This document shows positions 25,184 through 33,973 of a stretch of DNA of 64,000 nucleotides, one piece after another (the first letter of the stretch is position 1; each line of letters starts with the position of its first letter). Made by a program: the position numbers and the translations under genes. This DNA comes from Cellulosimicrobium cellulans (GTDB lineage Bacteria > Actinomycetota > Actinomycetes > Actinomycetales > Cellulomonadaceae). The stretch is from positions 124,001 through 188,000 of the forward strand of contig NZ_VEGH01000003.1 in assembly GCF_007679345.1 (NCBI RefSeq). The letters are read 5' to 3'. The notes under the pieces are model-generated. The model was not told the origin of the DNA. It made no database searches and saw only the letters and a program-made list of their open reading frames with translations.

Positions 25184-25911
25184 CCGGCCCGATCCTCGCG
25201 CAGGGTGCGCAGCCGGCCCCCGACCCCGGTGACATGGACGTGCGGGCGGTGTCGGGTCAGGTCCTCGTGGTCGGGCTCGGCGCGCTCGGCGAGTCGGTCG
25301 TGCGCGCCCTCGACGCCAGCGGGCTGTCGGTCCTGGGCGTGGACCACGACGCCGACCGGGTGGAGCACCTCGGCCTGCCCGCCGTGCACGCCGACGCCAC
25401 CTCCGTCACGCAGCTCGACTCCGCCGGCGCGTTCGACAGCAGCGCCGCCATCATCTGCCTCGGCAGCGCCCTCGGTGCCGCCGTGCTCGCCACCGGCTAC
25501 CTGGTCGACCACCACGTGCGCCCGGTCTGGGTGACCGCGCGCGACGCCCGCCACGGGCGCGTGCTCCGCAGCGTCGGCGCCGACCGCGTCCTGCATCCCG
25601 ACCGCGACGCCGCTCTGGCCATCACCGCCGCCATGCTCCACCCCGGGGCCGACACCCTGCGCGCGTCCGCCGACCGGGTCGTCGCGATCGTCCCCGCACC
25701 CCCGGAGCTGCGGGGCCGGCACACGCTGGAGACCGCGCGCCACCTGTTCGGGGTGGACGTCCTCGCGCGGATCGGGCACGACGGGCGCCCGACGCCGCCG
25801 GCGCACTGGCTGGAGATCAGCCCCGGAGACCACCTCGTGGTCAGCGGACCGGACGCGCGGGTGGCAGGGCTCCGGGCGTGGACGACCTTGTCGCAGCTCC
25901 CCGGGGCCTGA
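25180..25911 (+). CDS. trkA: TrkA/KtrA-type potassium-channel regulatory subunit (RCK protein)
   Basis: 243 residues. The Rossmann fold starts at VLVVGLGALGESVVRALDASGLSVLGVDHDADRVEHL (G-x-G-x2-G, then the acidic ribose-binding residue), followed by a TrkA-C-like end, PAHWLEISPGDHLVVSGPDARV. It would gate a TrkH/KtrB potassium transporter in response to NAD(H) or nucleotides. The GTG start overlaps the stop of the TetR-like gene. The only TrkH in the window is the broken one at 30474, about 4.6 kb downstream. Confidence 0.83.
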   Translation: MTGPILAQGAQPAPDPGDMDVRAVSGQVLVVGLGALGESVVRALDASGLSVLGVDHDADRVEHLGLPAVHADATSVTQLDSAGAFDSSAAIICLGSALGAAVLATGYLVDHHVRPVWVTARDARHGRVLRSVGADRVLHPDRDAALAITAAMLHPGADTLRASADRVVAIVPAPPELRGRHTLETARHLFGVDVLARIGHDGRPTPPAHWLEISPGDHLVVSGPDARVAGLRAWTTLSQLPGA

Positions 25912-25969
25912 CGCAGCGGATCAGCGCCCCGACCCGCGGGTGCGTCCGCGACGTGGACGTGCGAGAGGT

Positions 25970-26008
25970 GCCTGGACGGGGGCGCCACCGAGGGGCCCCC
26001 GTCCAGGC
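25970..26008. terminator. 14-bp perfect hairpin between trkA-like and flavin oxidase genes
   Basis: Arms GCCTGGACGGGGGC and GCCCCCGTCCAGGC enclose an 11-nt loop. It lies between convergent genes and should terminate both. Confidence 0.75.
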
Positions 26009-26014
26009 GTCCGG

Positions 26015-27370
26015 TCAGCGCTCGCCGTCGAGCCGCGCGGCCACCTCCGCGGCCGCGCGCTGCCCGGACAGGATCGCCCCGTTCATCGTGCCGGACGTGG
26101 CGTCGGCCGTCTCGCTGCCCGCCCAGTGCACCCGACCGACCGGCTCGCGGAGGAAGCGCCCGAAGGAGGTCCAGCCCCCGGTGCCCACGGCGGGGTTCGG
26201 CCCGCCGGGCGCGAAGTCGTCGTTGCCCCAGGCGAAGTCGGTGTAGTCGATGTGCTGGCGAGCACGCTCGCCGTAGAGGTGGACGAGGTGACGCACGACG
26301 CGGCGGCGCCGCTCGGCCTCGCCGAGGCCGTCGAACCCGCGCGCGTCGCAGAACACCATCAGGATGCCCGGCCCGTCGGGGCCGGGGCTGACGTCGAAGG
26401 TCAGGAAGACGGTGCGGTCGTCGGAGACGCTCTCCCCGGACAGGCCGGCGTCCCGCCAGAACGGGCGGTCGTACGCGACGAACGCCTTGCTCAGGGCACC
26501 GAACCGCCAGCTGCGCGACATCCCGTAGTGCGGGGCCGGGAGCGCAGGGCTGAACTCGATGGTCGAGCGGTGCGCGGGCGCCGCCGTCACGACGACGTAG
26601 CGGGTGTCGATGCGGGCGTCACCGCTGTGCACGGTGACGCGGTCGTCGGCGGTCTCGATGCGCTCGACCGGAGAGCTCACGACGACGCGGGACCCCAGCG
26701 ACTCGGCCAGCCCGCTGACCAGGGTGTTCGTCGTCCCCAGCACGCGGTCCTGCTGGTCCCCGCCCTCCACGGCGAGCATGTGCTCCAGGCCGCCCAGGGT
26801 CCGGATGTACCGCATCACGTTGAGCAGCGACAGGTCGCTGGGCGGGGCACCCCAGTGGACCAGGCAGACCATCGTCATGAACTTGCGCGTGTCCTTGAGG
26901 GCGCGCTTGGCGGTCAACCACTCGCCGAACGACATCTGGTCGTACTCGGCGGCGCGCGGGTGGTTCCACGGCTCGGCGACGGGGAGCTCGTCGACCATCT
27001 TCTGCAGCACCCCCATCACCCGGTTGAGGTCGAGCAGCACCCAGGGCGCGAGCGCGGTGGCGCTCTCCACCCGCCGCCGACCACCGAACGAGATCAGGCC
27101 CTTGCCCTCGTGGAACTGGGGGACGATCGTGCCGCCCAGACGCTTGACGAGATCGTGCACGGCCGTGTGGTCCGGGGCGATCCAGGTCGCGCCGGCGTCG
27201 ACGGGGACACCGGCGACGGCTGTGGGGCGGATCCGGCCGCCGACCCGGTCCCGCCCCTCGAGGACCAGGACGTCGCGCCCGGCGCGTGCGAGCTCGTCCG
27301 CGACGGTCAGGCCTGCGAGTCCGGCGCCGACGACGACGACGTCGGCAGATCGGGTGGGGGGAGGGGTCAT
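26015..27370 (-). CDS. FAD-dependent flavin monoamine oxidase
   Basis: 451 residues. The dinucleotide-binding start is VVVVGAGLAGLTVADELARAGRDVLVLEGRDRVGGR, then GATWIAPDH, and the C-terminal FAD motif RVHWAGSETADATSGTMNGAILSGQRAA typical of monoamine/putrescine oxidases. It would oxidise a primary or secondary amine with O2 to an aldehyde, NH3 and H2O2; the substrate is unknown. A 28-nt dyad about 45 nt upstream of its ATG matches one upstream of the flavin monooxygenase gene, so both are probably in one TetR regulon. Confidence 0.87.
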   Translation of the reverse strand: MTPPPTRSADVVVVGAGLAGLTVADELARAGRDVLVLEGRDRVGGRIRPTAVAGVPVDAGATWIAPDHTAVHDLVKRLGGTIVPQFHEGKGLISFGGRRRVESATALAPWVLLDLNRVMGVLQKMVDELPVAEPWNHPRAAEYDQMSFGEWLTAKRALKDTRKFMTMVCLVHWGAPPSDLSLLNVMRYIRTLGGLEHMLAVEGGDQQDRVLGTTNTLVSGLAESLGSRVVVSSPVERIETADDRVTVHSGDARIDTRYVVVTAAPAHRSTIEFSPALPAPHYGMSRSWRFGALSKAFVAYDRPFWRDAGLSGESVSDDRTVFLTFDVSPGPDGPGILMVFCDARGFDGLGEAERRRRVVRHLVHLYGERARQHIDYTDFAWGNDDFAPGGPNPAVGTGGWTSFGRFLREPVGRVHWAGSETADATSGTMNGAILSGQRAAAEVAARLDGER

Positions 27371-27413
27371 GGCGTGCTCCGTTCTCGCGACCGGCGGCCG
27401 CGTCGTCCGACGA

Positions 27414-27441
27414 ATACTGGACTGACTTGTCAGTACAGTAT
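27414..27441. promoter_or_regulatory. TetR-type operator upstream of the flavin oxidase gene
   Basis: A 28-nt dyad, arms ATACTGGACTGAC and GTCAGTACAGTAT around a 2-nt centre; 12 of 13 arm positions pair. It shares its core with the dyad at 29285-29312. It lies between the oxidase start and the TetR stop. Confidence 0.78.
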
Positions 27442-27476
27442 CAGAGCGGTAGCAGCCCGACCCTCCGTGCGGCCGA

Positions 27477-28031
27477 TCAGGCGGGGGTGACGGTGAGGTG
27501 CTCCAGCTCCGCGCGCAGGGCGGCGATCTCGTCCGGTTCGGGGCGCAGCCCCCAGCCCGCGAGCAGGCCGGCTCCTTCGATGGACGTCAGGACGACGGTC
27601 CGCGCCCCGAGGGAGAGCCCGTCCTGGGCCATCTCGCGCTTCCACCGGGCGCCGTCCTCCGCGACGATGTCCGCGACGCCCGGGGCACTGGCTAACGCGG
27701 CCACCAGGAACAGGCGCTCGCCCACGGCGTCGAGGCCGTCGCCGTCCAGCGACGCGCGGACGAAGGCGCGGGCGAGGCGGCCCGGCGCCGGGCCGTCCTC
27801 GATGACGTCCCGCACCGCCTGGTCGAACCGGGCGAAGACATCGCGTGCCAGGGCGAGCCACAGTGTGTTCTTCGAGCTGTAGTGGTAGATCACCGCCCCG
27901 CGCGTCAGGCCGGCGGCAGCCGCCACGTCGTCCAGCGTCGCGCGTGAACCCTGTGCCACCACGACCCCCTTGGCGGCGTCGAGGATCAGCCGCTTGGTGT
28001 CCTGGGGGGCTCGGCCTGCTGTTCGTCCCAT
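27477..28031 (-). CDS. TetR-family transcriptional regulator
   Basis: 184 residues. The HTH is TKRLILDAAKGVVVAQGSRATLDDVAAAAGLTRGAVIYHYSSKNTLWLALA, with a TetR_C domain after it. It lies 90 nt downstream of the monooxygenase gene on the same strand. It is the obvious candidate to bind the two related 28-nt dyads at 27414 and 29285, which would link the oxidase, monooxygenase and itself in one regulon. Confidence 0.87.
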   Translation of the reverse strand: MGRTAGRAPQDTKRLILDAAKGVVVAQGSRATLDDVAAAAGLTRGAVIYHYSSKNTLWLALARDVFARFDQAVRDVIEDGPAPGRLARAFVRASLDGDGLDAVGERLFLVAALASAPGVADIVAEDGARWKREMAQDGLSLGARTVVLTSIEGAGLLAGWGLRPEPDEIAALRAELEHLTVTPA

Positions 28032-28121
28032 GCCTCTCACTTCCGGATGCTGGTGCTGGGTTGCGGGGCCCAGTGTGTCAAGGGTCGGGTGCGCGAGCGG
28101 CGCGGGCCGCTCGCGCACCCG

Positions 28122-29270
28122 TCAGGCTCGAGCGGTGCGCCCGCGACGGAGGAGCCGGTTGGCCGTCGCCGGGACGGTCGCCAGCAGGTCGCCGAACCCG
28201 CCGGCCAGCGCCGCTGCGCGGCTCGTGCTGCGCGTCGCGGTGCTGAGCTCCACGGCCCTGGCGGTGATGCTCTGCGCGGTCTGCGCGAACGGCCGCATCT
28301 CCGCCTCGAACCTCGCGAAGGCAGTAGTCAGGTCATCCGACTCGTCCAGCGCCTCGGCCAGCGCCTTCGCTCCGGGCAGCGACGCGTGGGCGCCCATGCC
28401 CGAGACCGGGTCGATGCAGTGGGCCGCGTCGCCGAGCAGCACGACGCGGCGCGTGGACCACCGCGGCAGGCGGACCTGCGAGAACCGGGTGAACTTCACG
28501 TCCTGCGACACGCGAGCCGCCTGCGCGACCACCCTCATGTCCGGGCCGAGGCGCTCGACCACGTCGCACACCCGCTCGACCAGCCGGGGCGCGTCCAGCG
28601 GGGTGTCGTCCGCGACCGGCACGAGCGTCATGACGGACGTCTGGTACGTGTCCATGTAGGGGTAGATCAGCGACAGCGTCCCCTCGCGCGGTGCGATCAC
28701 CGCGCGGCCGCCGGGGAGCGGGACGTCGGCGTTGATCCACACGTGCGTCAGCCCGTTCCGGTACACGCTCTGGGACTCCGGCGCCACGGTCAGGCTGCGC
28801 ACCGTCGAGTGCAGCCCGTCCGCCCCGACCACCATGTCGAAACCCTCGGACGAGCCGTCGCTGAACCGCGCCACCACCTCGTCGGTCCGGTGCTCCAGCG
28901 CCTCCAGGCCGAGCCCCATCCGCCTGTCGACGGCAGCGGGGACGTGTGCGGACAGCCGCGACAGCAGCACCGCGCGCCGCGCCAGCCGCCAGCCGTCACC
29001 GGTGTCGATCGTGAGCTCCCGCAGCCGCCGCGCGCCCCAGCGGAACGACACCTCCGGGGCGGCGAACGTCGCCTCCTCCAGGATCCCGGCCCCGCCCATC
29101 ACGCGCAGCACGCGCGACGCCTCGGCGTCGAGCTGCAGCAGGTAGCTGCTGGGGTAGGGGTCGAGCTCCTTGTCGACCAGGACGACGTCCCACCCGTACC
29201 GGTCGAGCCACCACGCCGCGGCGCAGCCCGCCAATCCAGCGCCCACCACCAGTGCCCGACCGTTCACCAC
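28122..29270 (-). CDS. FAD-dependent class A monooxygenase-like protein
   Basis: 382 residues. It has the Rossmann start ALVVGAGLAGCAAAWWLDRYGWDVVLVDKE, the DG motif VVGADGLHSTVRSL and the GD motif VVLLGDAAHCIDPVSGMGAHASLPGAKALAEAL. This is the layout of PHBH-type aromatic hydroxylases, including TetX-like tetracycline-modifying enzymes. GTG 29270 is chosen because GAGAGGAGA is 5 nt upstream; a TTG at 29285 lies inside the operator. The -10 region is covered by the 28-nt dyad. Confidence 0.83.
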   Translation of the reverse strand: MVNGRALVVGAGLAGCAAAWWLDRYGWDVVLVDKELDPYPSSYLLQLDAEASRVLRVMGGAGILEEATFAAPEVSFRWGARRLRELTIDTGDGWRLARRAVLLSRLSAHVPAAVDRRMGLGLEALEHRTDEVVARFSDGSSEGFDMVVGADGLHSTVRSLTVAPESQSVYRNGLTHVWINADVPLPGGRAVIAPREGTLSLIYPYMDTYQTSVMTLVPVADDTPLDAPRLVERVCDVVERLGPDMRVVAQAARVSQDVKFTRFSQVRLPRWSTRRVVLLGDAAHCIDPVSGMGAHASLPGAKALAEALDESDDLTTAFARFEAEMRPFAQTAQSITARAVELSTATRSTSRAAALAGGFGDLLATVPATANRLLRRGRTARA

Positions 29271-29284
29271 GACGTCTCCTCTCA

Positions 29285-29312
29285 ATACTGTACTGACACG
29301 TCAGTATAGTTC
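29285..29312. promoter_or_regulatory. TetR-type operator upstream of the monooxygenase gene
   Basis: Arms ATACTGTACTGAC and GTCAGTATAGTTC around a 2-nt centre; 10 of 13 positions pair, and the inner half is the same as in the 27414 site. It overlaps the last codons of the upstream ABC-exporter fragment. Confidence 0.75.
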
Positions 29313-30473
29313 ACGAGCGGGGTCGTGGATGCGCAGAGCACGCACCAGCTCGCGGTACAGCTCGTCGTGGACCAGCAGCTCGTCGTGCGTTCCGCGCGCC
29401 CGGATGCGACCGGCCTCGAACACCACGATCTCGTCCGCCTCGAGGACGGTGGACAGCCGGTGGGCGATCGTGATGACGGCGCGCTCCCGGGCGACCTCGG
29501 CGATGACCTGCTGGACGGCCGCCTTCGTGAGTCCGTCGACCTGGGACGTGGCCTCGTCCAGCAGCAACGCGTCGGGCGCGTGGAGCGGGGCGCGCGCCAG
29601 GGCGATCCGCTGCCGCTGCCCGCCGGACATCGTCGCGCCGATCATCGGCGTGTCCAGCCCCTCGGGCAGTCCCTCGACGGTCTCGGTGAGGCCGACGGCG
29701 GCCAAGGCCGCCCACTGGGCCTCGTCGTCGGCGCCGGGGGTCGTCAGGGTGAGGTTCTCCCGCACCGTCCCGGGCACCACGGGGGTCTCCTGCTCCACGT
29801 ACGCGAAGCGCGCGCGCACCTGAGCCAGGGAGAGCTCGTCGTACGGCACGCCGTCGAGCAGGATCCGCCCGCCGTCCGGGTGCAGGAACCGCAGGATGAG
29901 AGACAGCGTCGTGGTCTTGCCGGCCCCGGAGGGTCCGACGAGGGCGATGTGACCCCGCCGCGGCACCACGAGGTCGAGGCCCTCGACCACCGGGGCGGCG
30001 GACGGCGCGTACCGGGCGCGCACGCCCTCCATCACCAGCAGCGGCACCTCGGGCCGTGCGCCCCTGCCGACGTCGCGGGCCGCGCCTGCAGGGCCGTCCT
30101 CGGCGGGCATGGCCTGGACCTCCGCGATGCGGCCGGCCGCCGCGATCCCCGCCTGCAGCTGCGTGACGTTCGAGGCCAGGCTGGTCACGGGCTCGAGCAG
30201 CTGGAACGCGTACATCATGAACGCCACCAGGCTCGACACCGTCAGCAGGCCCGAGTCCACCCGGGCTGCGCCCAGAGCCAGCACCACGATCACCGCCAGC
30301 TGCATCCCGCCGCCCGCCACCGTCCAGGCCGCGGCCTCGATGCGCACCGACCGCACGCTGTGCCGGGCGGACGCGCGGGCGGCGTCGGTGACGCGGGCTT
30401 GGTGCGCGCGCTCGGCCCGCCCCGCCTTGATCGTGCGGATGGCGCGCACCGCACCCTCGAGCAATCCGCCGAG
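29301..30473 (-). pseudogene. ABC exporter (TMD-NBD fusion type), 5'-truncated
   Basis: The nucleotide-binding domain is complete: ALVGPSGAGKTTTLSLILRF (Walker A), IGATMSGGQRQRIALARA (signature), ALLLDEATSQVDG (Walker B) and ITIAHRLST. Only the last part of the membrane domain remains (LLEGAVRAIRTIKAGRAE followed by about two helices). At 30473 the homology stops and TrkH sequence begins on the opposite strand, so about half of the membrane domain and the start are gone. The remaining frame has only a TTG start at 30464. It lies upstream of, and on the same strand as, the monooxygenase gene. Confidence 0.8.
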
Positions 30474-30975
30474 GGTTCAACAGCATCGACGTCGCCGGCA
30501 TGAACGAGGGCACTGGCTGGCGAACGACGTGCTGATGTTCATCGGCGGGGGGAGTGCGGGCACCGCCGGCGGGATCAAGATGACCACCTTCGCCGTCCTG
30601 CTCTTCGCGATCTGGTCGGAGCTGCGCGGCGACCCGGACGTCACGGTCTTCCGCCGGCGCCTCTCCTCGGCGACGCAGCGCCAGGCGCTCGCCGTGGCGC
30701 TGCTCGGCGTGGCCGCCGTGGTGGGCCCCGCGGTGCTGATCACGATGACGTCGCCGTTCACGGGGGACCAGGTGCTGTTCGAGGTGGTCTCCGCCTTCGG
30801 CACCGTCGGCCTGTCGACCGGGATCACCGCCGACCTCGCGCCGTGGCACCAGCTGATCCTCGTCGCGCTGATGTTCGTGGGCAGGCTGGGACCCGTCGCG
30901 CTGGGCGCGGCGCTGGCGCTGCGCGAGCGACGGCGGCTCTTCCGGTACCCGGAGAGCGCGCCGGTCATCGGGTGA
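30473..30975 (+). pseudogene. TrkH/KtrB potassium-transporter subunit, 3' fragment with a frameshift
   Basis: Translation from 30473 gives GFNSIDVAGMNEG, then the frame must shift at about 30512 to continue WLANDVLMFIGGGSAGTAGGIK, the last pore loop of TrkH/KtrB, and on to the C-terminus (VSAFGTVGLSTGITADLAP, LMFVGRLGPVALGAAL). One base is missing at the shift. The first two thirds of the gene are absent because the sequence joins the truncated ABC exporter. It is on the same strand as the trkA-like gene 4.6 kb upstream, so the two may once have been neighbours. Confidence 0.83.
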
Positions 30976-31068
30976 CGCCCCGAGGGGGTGGCGGCCTCGG
31001 CGGTGCCGCTCGGCGCGGACCGCGGTCTCACCCTCTGTCCCGGCCGGGTGCGGCACGCGCGGGAGACG

Positions 31069-31743
31069 TCAGGCGCGCCCGACGTGCACGAGACCCGTCT
31101 CGTAGGCGAGGACGACGGCCTGGACGCGGTCACGCGCCCCGAGCTTCGGCAGGATGCGCGCCAGGTGGGTCTTCACCGTCGCCTCCGACACCTGGAGCTG
31201 GACGGCGATCTCGCCGTTCGAGCGGCCCTCGCCCACGCAGCGCAGCACCTCGAGCTCCCGCGGGGTGAGCACCGCCAGCCGCGGGTCCACCCCGTCGTCC
31301 GACCGGGTGCCGCGCGCGGGCAGGGCGCGGGAGAACATCGCGAGCATGCGCCCGGTGATCCGGGGGGAGACCACCGCGTCGCCGGCCGCGACCGTCCGCA
31401 CCGCCGCCACCAGCTCGGTCGGCGCGGCGTCCTTCACGAGGAACCCGCTGGCGCCGGCCTGCAGCGCCGCGAAGGCGTACTCGTCGAGGTCGAACGTGGT
31501 GAGGGCGAGCACCCGCACGTCGGGGTCGGCCGCGACGATCTCCCGTGTGGCCTCGATGCCGTCGGTCCTCGGCATCCGCACGTCCATGAGGACGACGTGC
31601 GGCCGCAGGGCAGCTGCCTGCTCGACGGCCGCGCGCCCGTCGCCCGCCTCGCCGACGACCTCCAGGTCGCCGGCGCTCTCCAGCAGGAGGCGGAAGCCCA
31701 TGCGGACGAGTGCGTGGTCGTCCGCCAGCAGCACCGTGGTCAT
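31069..31743 (-). CDS. NarL/LuxR-type response regulator
   Basis: 224 residues. The receiver domain has acidic DD in VLLADDHALVRMG, phospho-acceptor Asp in VVLMDVRMPRTDGIEA, and the conserved Thr and Lys in ALTTFD and FLVKDAAP. The C-terminal LuxR HTH is LTPRELEVLRCVGEGRSNGEIAVQLQVSEATVKTHLARILPKLGARDR. Its ATG overlaps the kinase stop by 4 nt. It should control the upstream ABC genes of the same operon. Confidence 0.93.
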   Translation of the reverse strand: MTTVLLADDHALVRMGFRLLLESAGDLEVVGEAGDGRAAVEQAAALRPHVVLMDVRMPRTDGIEATREIVAADPDVRVLALTTFDLDEYAFAALQAGASGFLVKDAAPTELVAAVRTVAAGDAVVSPRITGRMLAMFSRALPARGTRSDDGVDPRLAVLTPRELEVLRCVGEGRSNGEIAVQLQVSEATVKTHLARILPKLGARDRVQAVVLAYETGLVHVGRA

Positions 31744-33101
31744 GCGTTCCCCTCCGCGTGCGGCAGCACGGCCCGGACGCGCCAGCCGGTCCCGTGCGGA
31801 CCGGCCTCGACGGTGCCGCCGAACGCCGCGGCGCGCTCGCGCATCCCGAGCACGCCCCGCCCCGCGCCCGCGCCTCCGGGGATCGCACGTGCGTCCCCCT
31901 GGTCGGTCACGACGAGCTCCACCGACCCGGCGGTCCGGCGCACGGCGAGCGCGGCGCCCGCGGTCCCCGGCGCGTGCCGCAGCACGTTCGTCAGCGCCTC
32001 CTGCGCGATGCGGAACACCGTGAGCTGCAGGGCAGCGGGGAGCGTGGCCAGGCCGCGGTCGTCGAGTCCGGTCGCGTGCAGCGCGAGGCCCGCGGTGCGG
32101 AACCGGTCGGCGAGCGCCCCCAGGTCCCCGGTGCCGGGCTGCGGGGTGAGCGGCGCCCCCGGGCCCGCCGCGCCGCCGGGCTCGTCCTCGTGCAGGACGT
32201 CCAGGACCCGGCGCATGTCGCGCAGCGCCCCCTGGCCGGTCGCGACCAGCTCGCCGAGCGCCGCCCGGGACCGGTCCGGTGCCTGGTCCAGCGCCGCGGC
32301 CGCACCACCGCCGAGGGTCACCATCACCGAGACGCTGTGCGCGACGACGTCGTGCATCTCGCGGGCGATGCGTGCGCGCTCCGACGCCCGGGCGAGCTGC
32401 ACGCGCTGCTCCTGCTCGCGGGCCACCGCGTTCGCCTGCTCGACGAACGCCGCGAGGTGGAGCCTCCGGTTCCGCACGCTCGCACCGGTCGCGACGGCGA
32501 GCAGCGCGAGCACGACCACCGGCGCGGCGGTCTGGAACCAGACGGTGCCCCGGAGGTCGCGGCCCGCCCCGTCCGGGTCGAGACCGGCCGCGAGGGCGCC
32601 GACGACCGGCGGCAGCGGGAGCAGCCACGCGGCCAGGAGCAGCGAGGTGACCGTCCCGGCGAGCACGGCCCACGTGACCGCCGGGTCCCGACGGGTGGCG
32701 ACGGTGAACAGCGCGACCGCCGTCCCGACCTCGAAGCCCGACGTCGCGCCGGTCGCCGCCAGCGCCCCGACCCCGAGCAGCGCCATCGCGACGGCCACGG
32801 GCACCGGCCGGCGGCGTCGTACCAGCAGCGCGATCGCCCCCGCCACGGTCAGCCCGAGGGAGGCGAGCTGCATCTGCAGCACCCGGTCGCCGCCGAACCG
32901 CGCGTACAGGGAGTACATCGAGTCAGCTCCGACGCCCAGCAGCAGCGCCCACCCTGCGAAGCCGGCGGCCACGAGCAGGTCCACCACCGCCGGGCGCCGC
33001 CGCAGGAACCGGCGGACCGGTCCGAGCGGGCGCGCGGACAGCTCGGTGAAGATCGGCGGGGTGGTCAGCCCGTCCTCGTCGGTCCTGTCCTGCGCGGCCA
33101 C
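31740..33101 (-). CDS. NarL-type sensor histidine kinase
   Basis: 453 residues. It has several N-terminal hydrophobic helices (AAGFAGWALLLGVGA, LGLTVAGAIALLV, VTSLLLAAWLLPL, PVVVLALLAVATG), the HisKA_3 dimerisation/phosphoacceptor motif ARIAREMHDVVAHSVSVMVTLGGG (His in REMHD), and a HATPase domain (ALTNVLRHAPG, VTDQGDAR, GVLGMRERAAAFGGTVEAG). GTG 33101 follows GGGAGAG. It is a membrane sensor with a short outer face and probably senses the membrane or a substrate of the ABC pair. Confidence 0.9.
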   Translation of the reverse strand: MAAQDRTDEDGLTTPPIFTELSARPLGPVRRFLRRRPAVVDLLVAAGFAGWALLLGVGADSMYSLYARFGGDRVLQMQLASLGLTVAGAIALLVRRRRPVPVAVAMALLGVGALAATGATSGFEVGTAVALFTVATRRDPAVTWAVLAGTVTSLLLAAWLLPLPPVVGALAAGLDPDGAGRDLRGTVWFQTAAPVVVLALLAVATGASVRNRRLHLAAFVEQANAVAREQEQRVQLARASERARIAREMHDVVAHSVSVMVTLGGGAAAALDQAPDRSRAALGELVATGQGALRDMRRVLDVLHEDEPGGAAGPGAPLTPQPGTGDLGALADRFRTAGLALHATGLDDRGLATLPAALQLTVFRIAQEALTNVLRHAPGTAGAALAVRRTAGSVELVVTDQGDARAIPGGAGAGRGVLGMRERAAAFGGTVEAGPHGTGWRVRAVLPHAEGNA

Positions 33102-33127
33102 GTCCGTACTCTCCCAGACCTGCCGCG

Positions 33128-33973
33128 TCAGGCATCCCGTCGGCGCAGCAGCACCGACGCCGCGACCAGCACCACCGCCACCCAGGCGAGCATCACGCCG
33201 TAGCCCTCCCAGGGCGACAGGGTCGTGGTGCTCGACGTGGTGATCACCGACCCGACCGCGTCGGACTGCAGCAGGCGGTTGCCCGCGCTCGCCGGCAGGA
33301 ACGACGCGAACGTCTGCAGCGGCTTCCACGGCACCGCGCCCAGGCCGTTCTCCAGGACGAGCAGCAGGCCCAGCACGGTCGCGATCCCCGCCGCCGAGCT
33401 GCGCACGATCGCGCCGATGCCGAACGCCAGGGCCGTCGCCGCACCGAGGTACAGCGGGACGCCCAGCAGGATCCGCAGGTCGTCCGCACGGGTCAGGTCG
33501 ATCGACATGCCCGTGCGCTCGAACCACGGCGTCCCGGCCGCCCACGCGAGCGCCACGCCGAGCAGCGAGGCGACCATCACCACGGCGACCGTGACGAACA
33601 GCTTCGCCCACAGCGCCGGGAGCCGACGAGGTGCGGCGGTCAGCGTCGACCGGATCTGCCCGGTGCCGTACTCCCCGGCGATCGACAGCACCCCGAGCGT
33701 GCAGAACACCAGCTGCGTCAGCGCGACGCCGGACGTCACGTACACCGCGCCGACGAGGTACGGGGAGCCGACCGCCTCGGGCACCGCGGAGATGCTCGAG
33801 AAGCGCATCGCCGCGAACGCCGGGAGGAACGCGACACCCACCAGCAGGGACCACCACGTCGAGCGCAGCGTCCGCAGCTTGATCCACTCGGCGGCGACGA
33901 GGCGGGGGAACGTCACCGGCTGCGCGACGGGCGTGGAGCGCGCGGGCAGGTCGGCGAGCGTGAACGTGGTCAT
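33128..33973 (-). CDS. ABC-2-type transporter permease
   Basis: 281 residues with six hydrophobic segments; it begins with a soluble stretch, then RLVAAEWIKLRTLRSTWWSLLVGVAFLPAF and SIAGEYGTGQIRSTLTAAPRRLPALWAKL. This is the same arrangement as the permease at 18819. Its start overlaps the ATPase stop by 4 nt, and the kinase gene begins 26 nt after its stop. Confidence 0.87.
   Translation of the reverse strand: MTTFTLADLPARSTPVAQPVTFPRLVAAEWIKLRTLRSTWWSLLVGVAFLPAFAAMRFSSISAVPEAVGSPYLVGAVYVTSGVALTQLVFCTLGVLSIAGEYGTGQIRSTLTAAPRRLPALWAKLFVTVAVVMVASLLGVALAWAAGTPWFERTGMSIDLTRADDLRILLGVPLYLGAATALAFGIGAIVRSSAAGIATVLGLLLVLENGLGAVPWKPLQTFASFLPASAGNRLLQSDAVGSVITTSSTTTLSPWEGYGVMLAWVAVVLVAASVLLRRRDA

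Noticed and set aside
30474..30490. GGTTCAA resembling a tRNA T-loop
   Set aside because: It is part of the TrkH-coding GFNS segment; no cloverleaf can be formed around it.
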